Positions 6,038 to 11,527 of a stretch of 11,527 nucleotides of DNA are shown piece by piece. The notes beneath the pieces were generated by a model. It was not told where the DNA came from. It did not search any database and saw only the letters and a list, made by a program, of their open reading frames with translations. The stretch's first letter is position 1; every line of letters begins with the position of its first letter. The translations under genes and the position numbers were made by a program. This DNA comes from an uncultured Gemmatimonadaceae bacterium (GTDB lineage Bacteria > Gemmatimonadota > Gemmatimonadetes > Gemmatimonadales > Gemmatimonadaceae): contig CATPBN010000333.1 of NCBI GenBank assembly GCA_955652635.1, forward strand, positions 1 to 11,527. The letters are read 5' to 3'.

Positions 6038-7891
6038 TTGGCGACTACTGCAATATCAACCCCGGCCTACCGTGGCGAATATTCGGGTGAACAATCCGGC
6101 CTCTGGAGCTGGCTCAGCACCGTAGACCACAAGCGGATCGGCATTCTTTACCTCTATACCGCGCTCTTTTTCTTCATGTTCGGCGGGGTGGAGGCACTGA
6201 TCCTCCGCGCCCAGCTCGGTGCGCCCAATCAGCACCTCGTATCCGCCGAGTTCTACAACCAGCTCTTCACGATGCACGGGACGACCATGATCTTCCTCGC
6301 GATCATGCCGCTCTCTGCAGCGTTCTTCAATTTCCTGATCCCGCTCCAGATCGGCGCACGCGACGTCGCGTTCCCGCGACTCAACGCGTTCAGCTACTGG
6401 GTCTATCTGTTCGGCGGAATCTTCATCACAGTTCCCATTCTGTTCGCCGTTGCGCCGAATGGCGGCTGGTTCGGCTACGCGCCCCTCACCACCAAACCTT
6501 ACTCACCGGGAATCAACATCGATTTCTGGGTGATCGGCTTGCAGATCCTCGGTGTCTCCTCGCTCGCGGCCGCGTTCAACTTCCTGACCACGATCATCAA
6601 TCTCCGGGCACCTGGCATGACGCTGATGCGGATGCCGATGTTCACCTGGATGGCGTTCGTAGTGCAATTCCTGCTCGTTCTCGCCTTCCCCGTCATCACG
6701 ATCGCGCTTGTCTTCCTTCTGTTCGATCGTTTCTTCGGCACGAATTTCTACAACACGGTGAGCGCGGGCGCCGATCCGCTTCTCTGGCAGCACCTGTTCT
6801 GGATTTTCGGACACCCGGAAGTCTACATCCTGGTTCTCCCGGCGTTCGGGCTCGTGTCCGAGGTGCTCCCCACTTACTCTAGGAAGCCGTTGTTCGGCTA
6901 TCCGGTGATGGTGTATTCGGGAATTCTCATCGCCGCGCTCGGCTTCGGAGTGTGGGCGCACCACATGTTCGCCGTGGGCATGGGACCGATTGCCGACACA
7001 TTCTTCGGCTTGACTACGATGCTCATCGCGATCCCGACCGGCGTCAAGATCTTCAACTGGATCGCGACGATGGCGCAGGGCGCCATCCGCTACACGACGT
7101 CGATGCTGTTCGGAATCGGGCTTGTCGGTCTGTTCACCATCGGCGGTATCTCCGGCATCATGCATTCATCACCGCCGGCGGATTTGCAGCAGACGGACAC
7201 GTATTTCATCGTCGCGCACTTCCACTACGTGCTGTTCGGCGGCTCGATCATGGGAATTTTCGCCGGCATCTATCACTACTTCCCGAAGATCCAGGGCCGT
7301 TTGATGGACGAGAAGCTGGGCAAGATTCATTTCTGGCTCACCTTCATCGCGATGAATCTCACCTTCTTCCCGATGCATTTCTCGGGAATGCTTGGCATGC
7401 CGCGCCGCATTTACACCTACGACGCCGGACAGGGCTGGGATCTCTATAACGCGATGTCCACCGCGGGGGCAATGATCTTCCCGATCGCGATGCTCATTTT
7501 CATCTACAACTTCTTCAAGAGCAGAAAGAGCGGTGAGATCGCCGGCTCGAACCCATGGGGCGCCGGAACGCTGGAGTGGAGCATTCCCAGTCCGCCGCCG
7601 GATTACAATTTCGCGAAGATTCCGACCGTCACCAGCAGATATCCGCTCTGGGAAGGGAAGGAAGTCGACCACGAGAGCGCGCGGATCAATTCGCAGGAAG
7701 GAAAGACCGCGGCGGAGCTGGGGATCGTGATGCCGTACAACACGATCAAGCCGCTGCTCGTTGCGCTTGGCCTGATCATCATGTTCTGCGGTCTCATGAC
7801 GACCCCCATTTTGATCGCAGCGGGCGCAGCACTTCTGGTTTTCTCACTATACAGCTGGCTCCTGAGCCCGCTCGAGCCGGAGCACCACTAG
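6038..7891 (+). CDS. coxA: Cytochrome c oxidase subunit I (haem-copper oxidase, type A1, 14-helix form)
   Basis: Catalytic subunit in the cytoplasmic membrane; reduces O2 to water and pumps protons. The start is TTG 6038, supported by GGAG seven bases upstream. All redox ligands are present: H80 (FTMHGT) and H396 for haem a, H394 (VAHFHYVL) for haem a3, and H259, H308 and H309 (GHPEVY, WAHHMF) for CuB. Tyr263 would form the His-Tyr cross-link. Glu261 of GHPEVY and the D-channel Asp109 (GARDVAFPRLN) mark a type A1 oxidase; Lys337 (IPTGVKIFNW) is the K-channel lysine. The core has twelve helices to about residue 492. A soluble loop follows, then two more hydrophobic segments (about 571-588 and 590-608), giving 617 residues and 14 predicted helices. 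That matches Bacillus-type CtaD, where the extra pair replaces the first two helices of subunit III. coxC starts three bases downstream. Confidence 0.97.
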   Translation: MATTAISTPAYRGEYSGEQSGLWSWLSTVDHKRIGILYLYTALFFFMFGGVEALILRAQLGAPNQHLVSAEFYNQLFTMHGTTMIFLAIMPLSAAFFNFLIPLQIGARDVAFPRLNAFSYWVYLFGGIFITVPILFAVAPNGGWFGYAPLTTKPYSPGINIDFWVIGLQILGVSSLAAAFNFLTTIINLRAPGMTLMRMPMFTWMAFVVQFLLVLAFPVITIALVFLLFDRFFGTNFYNTVSAGADPLLWQHLFWIFGHPEVYILVLPAFGLVSEVLPTYSRKPLFGYPVMVYSGILIAALGFGVWAHHMFAVGMGPIADTFFGLTTMLIAIPTGVKIFNWIATMAQGAIRYTTSMLFGIGLVGLFTIGGISGIMHSSPPADLQQTDTYFIVAHFHYVLFGGSIMGIFAGIYHYFPKIQGRLMDEKLGKIHFWLTFIAMNLTFFPMHFSGMLGMPRRIYTYDAGQGWDLYNAMSTAGAMIFPIAMLIFIYNFFKSRKSGEIAGSNPWGAGTLEWSIPSPPPDYNFAKIPTVTSRYPLWEGKEVDHESARINSQEGKTAAELGIVMPYNTIKPLLVALGLIIMFCGLMTTPILIAAGAALLVFSLYSWLLSPLEPEHH

Positions 7892-7894
7892 ACA

Positions 7895-8584
7895 ATGACC
7901 GCACCCGCAGCGCGCATACACGTTGCGCACACCTCGGCACCGGCGCCGCACCATTACACGACGCTGGGCCTCGACAGCCGCAAGGTCGCGATCTGGGCCT
8001 TCATCGGCTCGGAGTGTATGCTCTTCGTGTCGCTGATCTCGACCTATCTGATTTACAAGGGACGAAGCGTGGTTGGCCCGTTCCCCCATGAAACCTGGAC
8101 GGATCCCACCACCGGACACGTCCTGAAGCCCATTCTCAACATCCCCGTCACATCAGCTTCGACCTTCGTTCTTCTCATGTCGTCGCTGTTCATGGTGCTG
8201 GCGTTGGCGGCAGTACAGAACAAGGAAAAGCCAAAGCACTCTCGAGGCGACCGCATACTGGGTAACTCCAAGCTATGGCTGTGGATGACGGCGATCGCCG
8301 GCACGACTTTCCTTGGATTTCAGGCATTCGAGTTCACGTCGTTCGTGCACGAAGGGCTGACGATCAGAACCAACCTCTTCGGATCCTCCTTTTTCACTCT
8401 TACCGGATTTCACGGCGCGCACGTTACAGCCGGCGTGCTCTGGCTGGTCACATTGCTCGCGATCGACTACCGCCGCGGGCTTGGCTCGCGTGACTCTCTG
8501 CTCGTGGACATCGCTGCGCTGTACTGGCACTTCGTCGACGTCATCTGGATCGTGATCTTCACTCTCGTCTACCTCATCAAGTAA
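7895..8584 (+). CDS. coxC: Cytochrome c oxidase subunit III (short, five-helix form)
   Basis: Membrane subunit packed against subunit I that helps sustain proton uptake and enzyme stability. The 229-residue product has about five hydrophobic helices (31-54, 87-107, 127-145, 165-190, 207-227). Family signatures are FFTLTGFHGAHV (166-177), the conserved acidic residue in GFQAFEF (141-147), and the terminal YWHFVDVIWIVIF (210-222). It lacks the two N-terminal helices of mitochondrial-type subunit III, which agrees with the two extra helices at the end of the upstream CoxA. ATG 7895 follows the coxA stop by three bases, and GGAG at 7879-7882, inside the last coxA codons, can serve as Shine-Dalgarno, so the two genes are probably translationally coupled. 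Confidence 0.95.
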   Translation: MTAPAARIHVAHTSAPAPHHYTTLGLDSRKVAIWAFIGSECMLFVSLISTYLIYKGRSVVGPFPHETWTDPTTGHVLKPILNIPVTSASTFVLLMSSLFMVLALAAVQNKEKPKHSRGDRILGNSKLWLWMTAIAGTTFLGFQAFEFTSFVHEGLTIRTNLFGSSFFTLTGFHGAHVTAGVLWLVTLLAIDYRRGLGSRDSLLVDIAALYWHFVDVIWIVIFTLVYLIK

Positions 8585-8595
8585 CGGCAGGAACG

Positions 8596-8958
8596 ATGGA
8601 TACCCACGCCACCAATCTTCCCGATTCAGCAGAAGCGGACGCCCACGCTCCGGGAGAGGTAGAGCACGCGCACCCGACCTGGTCCACTTACTGGAAGGTC
8701 GCGCTCATTCTCACTCTCATCACGGTTGCCGAGGTCTGGCTGTATTACATACCGTCATTCGTCGCGGGCCGCGGATTCATCCCGACACTGCTCGTTCTGT
8801 CGGCACTGAAGTTCACGATCGTCGTAATGTTCTACATGCATCTCAAGTACGACCACCGGCTGTTCCGGGTTCTCTTTACCGGTCCGCTGATGATCGCTTC
8901 GCTGACGCTCCTGGCGCTGATGTTCCTGTTCGGGCATCTCTACATCAAAATCATGTAA
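8596..8958 (+). CDS. coxD: Cytochrome c oxidase subunit IV family protein (CtaF/CoxD-like)
   Basis: Small accessory membrane subunit of caa3/bacterial oxidases; no cofactor. The 120-residue product has a His/Asp/Glu-rich soluble N-terminus (1-30) and three hydrophobic helices (about 34-52, 62-82, 92-115). The sequence ITVAEVWLYYIP (42-53) and LKFTIVVMFYMHLKYD (71-86) matches the usual pattern of the prokaryotic subunit IV family, especially the FYMHLK stretch between helices two and three. It lies 11 bp after coxC. AGGA at 8589-8592 is only three bases from the ATG, a tight spacing. Identification rests on this motif, size and operon position, and is firm; the symbol follows common usage. Confidence 0.9.
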   Translation: MDTHATNLPDSAEADAHAPGEVEHAHPTWSTYWKVALILTLITVAEVWLYYIPSFVAGRGFIPTLLVLSALKFTIVVMFYMHLKYDHRLFRVLFTGPLMIASLTLLALMFLFGHLYIKIM

Positions 8959-8959
8959 C

Positions 8960-9793
8960 ATGCTGGTTCTGGCGCTGCTGCATCCCATCGTCGATCTCAC
9001 ATCGTGGCGATGGTCGATTCACCCGAGTACCGTCGTCGGCATCGCAGCGCTCGGCGCGGTTTATCTCTGGGCCGCCAGTCGGCTGCAAGGCGAGCCCAGT
9101 CGCGCACAGAAGATATATTTCTTCTCCGGACTCCTAGTGATGTTCGCGTCGCTGAATGGTCCGATTCACGACCTGAGTGACGATTACCTCTTCAGCGCGC
9201 ACATGGTGCAGCACCTTCTGCTCACCCTCGTGATGCCCCCGCTTCTTCTCGCCGGCGTGCCCGGGTCCATGCTCAGCGGACCGCTTTCCCACAGATTCGT
9301 GAGACCTGCGGCGCGGTTTTTCACTCGCGCCCCCATAGCGTTCGTCGTCTTCAATCTCGTCATCGCCGCGTGGCATCTTCCTCCGCTCTACAACGCAGCG
9401 ATGGCAAATCACGACATCCACATCGTCGAGCACTTGATGTTCATGGTCGCCGCGGTGTTGATGTGGTGGCCCCTGCTCAGTCAGGTTCCCGAATTACCGC
9501 GGCTCGCCTATCCGGGGCAGATGCTGTACGCCTTTCTCATGAGCATCCCGATGTCGATCGTCGCCGTGTACATCGCGATGTCGGACCACGTGCTGTATCC
9601 AGCTTACGCCGCCGCGCCCCGTGTGCTTTCTCTCTCGCCGCTCGAGGATCAGCTGCTTGGCGCGCTCATCATGTGGATCCCGGGCGGGATCATCTTCTAT
9701 ATCATCATGACGGTGGTGTTCTTTAAATGGAACGCCCGCGGCGAGGATTCGACCGCGGGCGCGCAAGTGGACTGGAAACCGTCGACGGCCTAG
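8960..9793 (+). CDS. ctaG: CtaG-family cytochrome c oxidase assembly factor (caa3 type)
   Basis: Polytopic membrane protein of the Caa3_CtaG family, required in Bacillus for formation of active caa3 oxidase and thought to act in copper delivery. It is unrelated to the single-helix Cox11-type protein that shares the name. The 277-residue product has about seven hydrophobic helices. Histidines typical of the family lie near the membrane faces: SAHMVQHLLL (79-88; H81, H85), WHLPPLY (138-144; H139) and HDIHIVEHLMF (151-161; H151, H154, H158). FASLNGPIHDLSDDY (62-76) precedes the first pair. ATG 8960 is one base after the coxD stop with no Shine-Dalgarno of its own, so translation probably depends on ribosomes finishing coxD. 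Its TAG stop lies in a CTAG shared with the convergent downstream gene. As last gene of the operon, its position supports a role in oxidase assembly. Confidence 0.92.
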   Translation: MLVLALLHPIVDLTSWRWSIHPSTVVGIAALGAVYLWAASRLQGEPSRAQKIYFFSGLLVMFASLNGPIHDLSDDYLFSAHMVQHLLLTLVMPPLLLAGVPGSMLSGPLSHRFVRPAARFFTRAPIAFVVFNLVIAAWHLPPLYNAAMANHDIHIVEHLMFMVAAVLMWWPLLSQVPELPRLAYPGQMLYAFLMSIPMSIVAVYIAMSDHVLYPAYAAAPRVLSLSPLEDQLLGALIMWIPGGIIFYIIMTVVFFKWNARGEDSTAGAQVDWKPSTA

Positions 9794-10290
9794 TCGTCGG
9801 TTCCCTCCAATGCCTGCTTCAGCTGTCGATTGAGTTTGGGGTGCTTCCGCCACAGATACCCGAGCATCAGCCCCGACGCCAGAAGATTGGCGATGAAGAT
9901 CTGCGGCCACGCCAGGTTTCCCAGCGCCGAGCCGGCAAACGCCGCCGCGATCATGTAAAACCCCAGCGTCATCATCACGAACGCCACCAGCAGCCCCGCG
10001 AGGATGGCCGGCGTGCGCTCGGCCTGGTGCACGATCACGGTCAGGACGATTCCCACGACGAAGAAAGCGACATAGTGGAAGATCGTGTAGCCTAGAAGAT
10101 GGGTAAAAGCGGTGTCGCCCATCATGTTCTTGCCAAGGACGCTCACGACGCCCTTCCCGAGGAAAATCGGGGTGTAGAATGGGTGGCCGGCAATTGTGTC
10201 AACTACGAGGAACCAGACTGCGATTGCGGTGGCGCCGATGAAACCCGTGATCACGCCTTCGCGCAGGAAATTGTGGTGCCGCTCAGCCAT
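9790..10290 (-). CDS. Four-helix integral membrane protein of unknown function
   Basis: I do not recognise a characterised family. The 166-residue product has four clear hydrophobic segments (about 12-32, 65-88, 93-118, 127-147), no signal peptide, a His-containing N-terminus (RHHNFLRE, 4-11) and a charged C-terminal tail (148-166). Histidines lie in or beside the membrane at H36 (AGHPFYTP), H64, H72 (HLLGYTIFHY) and H88. They could be haem or metal ligands, but nothing proves this. The start is well supported: AGGAG at 10296-10300 is five bases from ATG, and a sigma70-like promoter lies further upstream. It converges on ctaG with the two stops sharing four bases. Proximity to the oxidase operon makes a respiratory link possible, but opposite orientation and its own promoter mean it could equally be independent. 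Confidence 0.85.
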   Translation of the reverse strand: MAERHHNFLREGVITGFIGATAIAVWFLVVDTIAGHPFYTPIFLGKGVVSVLGKNMMGDTAFTHLLGYTIFHYVAFFVVGIVLTVIVHQAERTPAILAGLLVAFVMMTLGFYMIAAAFAGSALGNLAWPQIFIANLLASGLMLGYLWRKHPKLNRQLKQALEGTDD

Positions 10291-10295
10291 TCATT

Positions 10296-10300
10296 CTCCT
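10296..10300 (-). promoter_or_regulatory. Shine-Dalgarno of the unknown membrane protein gene
   Basis: AGGAG on the minus strand, five bases before the ATG at 10290, is one of the best ribosome-binding sites in the window and supports that start. Confidence 0.75.
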
Positions 10301-10347
10301 GATGCGGTAGTACGCCGGTGCTATTCGGGGAAATTACCTCCTGCCCG

Positions 10348-10375
10348 GGTATATTCCAAGCGAAGGGCGGGTCAA
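10348..10375 (-). promoter_or_regulatory. Candidate sigma70 promoter for the unknown membrane protein gene
   Basis: On the minus strand, TTGACC (10370-10375) and TATACC (10348-10353) are separated by 16 bases. They match the -35 and -10 consensus at five and four of six positions. Transcription would begin near 10341, leaving about 50 bases of leader before the ATG at 10290. This is the best promoter-like pair I found in the window, but it is unproven, and sigma-factor preference of this organism is unknown. Confidence 0.4.
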
Positions 10376-10470
10376 CAGCAAGATGTCTTTCGCTCGGACA
10401 GTGGCACCTTTCTCGCCATCCGAAGCGGCTTTGTTAGCGCAACCGACAATCGCAATTGAAAAAGGGATAG

Positions 10471-11527
10471 ATGTTCTCTCGCAAAATCAGGATCGCCATT
10501 CTGGTGACGCTGACGATATGTGGCGCGACGCCGCCAATCATCGAAGCCCAGACAAGGAGGAGAGCCACCACCACGCGTCGCAGAGTGCGGCGGCGAAATC
10601 CGAACCGGCCGCCGCCCGCGCCCATCGTGCGGTACACCGTCCTCAGAAGCTCGGCCGACGTCGCCTCTATTCTCAGCGGACTCACGGCAAAGACTCGCAG
10701 CGGGATGTGGGGAGCGATGGTAGTCTCTCTCACTCGCGGCGATACCCTGTACGCTGAGAACGCGGGTGAGGAGATGCAGCCGGCTTCGACGATGAAGCTC
10801 TTCACCAGCGCCATCGCTTTGGAGCGCTTCGGCCCCAACTACCAGTTCAGTACCGATGCGCTTCGCGATGGACCGGTCGGCCCCGACGGAAAGGTCAGTG
10901 GGAACATCTACATCAGGGGCGATGGCGATCCAGCACTATCCGGGAAATTTCTCGCCGGCGGGCCGTCTGCGCCGATGAACAAACTGGCGGATCTCGTCGC
11001 GCAGCAGGGAATCAAGCATGTCACCGGCAGTGTCATCGGCGATGCGTCCGCGTTCGATGACCAGAAGATTCCGGAGGGATGGCTCACGCGGTATTTGCAG
11101 GCATCCTACGCCGCGCGGGTGTCAGCCCTATCGCTGAATGAAAACCTGATTGCTGTTTCCGTGTCACCAACTTCTCCGGGCCAGCCCGCGACGGTGGTGC
11201 TCGAGCCTTCGACGAGCGCGATTCCACTGGTCGCGAACGTCCGTACCGTCGCCGGCGGCGGAGCGCGGTTGGGATTCAGAAAGCTCGGGAACGGGACTAT
11301 CCAGGCCAACGGCTCTATCGGCACCCGGACCGGAACTCGCAAGTACGTCTACATCGTCGAGGATCCGGCGGCCTTTGCGACGGGCGCGTTTCAAAACGCG
11401 CTCATCTCGCGCGGCATCAAGGTGGACGGAGGGATCCGACTCGGCAAGGCTCCGCCGAGTGCGGTGAAGGTGGCGAGCCTTCGCTCGCCACCCCTCGCCA
11501 GCATGATCGCGGCAATGAATCGGGAGA
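10471..11527 (+). CDS. dacB: D-alanyl-D-alanine carboxypeptidase / endopeptidase, PBP4 (DacB) type, family S13 (partial, 3' end beyond right edge)
   Basis: Low-molecular-mass penicillin-binding protein acting outside the cytoplasmic membrane to trim or cleave peptidoglycan peptides. The 352 visible residues start with a signal peptide (MFSRKIRIAILVTLTICGA, probable cleavage near EAQ, 25-27). The active-site Ser106 and Lys109 lie in PASTMKLF (104-111), and the second motif is SLN (221-223) in VSALSLNENLIAVSV (217-231). IYIRGDGDPALSGKF (146-160) is the usual stretch between them in S13 enzymes. The third motif (KTG) lies beyond the edge, so completeness cannot be judged. An in-frame TAG directly precedes the ATG at 10471, so this is the first possible start; AGGGA (10463-10467) is close upstream. 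Between signal peptide and catalytic domain is an unusual Arg- and Pro-rich stretch (about 29-50). Family assignment is firm; endopeptidase versus carboxypeptidase balance is not. Confidence 0.93.
   Translation, partial: MFSRKIRIAILVTLTICGATPPIIEAQTRRRATTTRRRVRRRNPNRPPPAPIVRYTVLRSSADVASILSGLTAKTRSGMWGAMVVSLTRGDTLYAENAGEEMQPASTMKLFTSAIALERFGPNYQFSTDALRDGPVGPDGKVSGNIYIRGDGDPALSGKFLAGGPSAPMNKLADLVAQQGIKHVTGSVIGDASAFDDQKIPEGWLTRYLQASYAARVSALSLNENLIAVSVSPTSPGQPATVVLEPSTSAIPLVANVRTVAGGGARLGFRKLGNGTIQANGSIGTRTGTRKYVYIVEDPAAFATGAFQNALISRGIKVDGGIRLGKAPPSAVKVASLRSPPLASMIAAMNRE

Noticed and set aside
6503..7165. 220-codon open frame antisense to coxA
   Set aside because: Charged His/Arg/Glu-rich shadow of the hydrophobic coxA helices; no plausible protein.
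10402..10418. Sigma54-like TGGCAC...CGCC sequence upstream of dacB
   Set aside because: GG and GC are spaced by 10 bases as required, but the -12 element reads TCGC instead of TTGC, and one match in a GC-rich intergenic region is weak evidence.
10431..10459. TTGTTA as a -35 box for dacB
   Set aside because: The hexamer at 17-bp spacing is AATTGA, a poor -10, so no promoter is called.
1..11527. Mobile elements, CRISPR repeats, tRNA or rRNA genes
   Set aside because: I saw no transposase or integrase motifs, no regularly spaced repeats and no cloverleaf-like or rRNA sequence; genes are contiguous housekeeping functions.

Overview
The window is a GC-rich stretch of a bacterial chromosome. It holds densely packed housekeeping genes, and I see no insertion sequence, phage gene, CRISPR array, tRNA or rRNA. 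The gene content is a divergent LeuRS, a complete caa3-type cytochrome oxidase operon, a Tat-exported glycosylasparaginase-like hydrolase and an Arg-rich S13 carboxypeptidase. This fits an aerobic, diderm-like soil or water bacterium such as Gemmatimonadota or Acidobacteriota. That placement is inference from gene character; nothing in the window proves it.

Layout. (1) 1-2034, minus: leucyl-tRNA synthetase, cut by the left edge after 678 codons. (2) 2113-3486, plus: a methyl-accepting chemotaxis-type transducer with two membrane helices, a HAMP domain and a signalling hairpin, but almost no sensory domain. (3) 3467-4597, minus: an exported N-terminal-nucleophile amidohydrolase whose 3' end overlaps the transducer by 20 bp. 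(4) 4598-4794: divergent intergenic region with a small palindrome. (5) 4795-9793, plus: five genes in tight succession, coxB with a fused cytochrome c domain, coxA, coxC, coxD (subunit IV) and a CtaG-family assembly factor. (6) 9790-10290, minus: a four-helix membrane protein of unknown function that meets ctaG tail to tail over a shared CTAG. (7) 10471-11527, plus: the start of a PBP4/DacB-type D-alanyl-D-alanine carboxypeptidase, cut by the right edge.

How the genes work together. The 4795-9793 block is a self-consistent respiratory unit. CoxB takes electrons through its own haem c and CuA, CoxA reduces oxygen at haem a3/CuB, CoxC and CoxD complete the core, and the CtaG homologue is expected to help assemble copper into the complex. 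The remaining genes (translation, signalling, extracytoplasmic hydrolysis, cell wall) are functionally unrelated neighbours.

I found no convincing undescribed multi-gene system. The points most worth a second look are the variant LeuRS (HVGN motif, no leucine-specific insertion before KMSKT), the unusual active-site surroundings of the glycosylasparaginase homologue, the sensor-less transducer, and the unknown membrane protein next to the oxidase operon.
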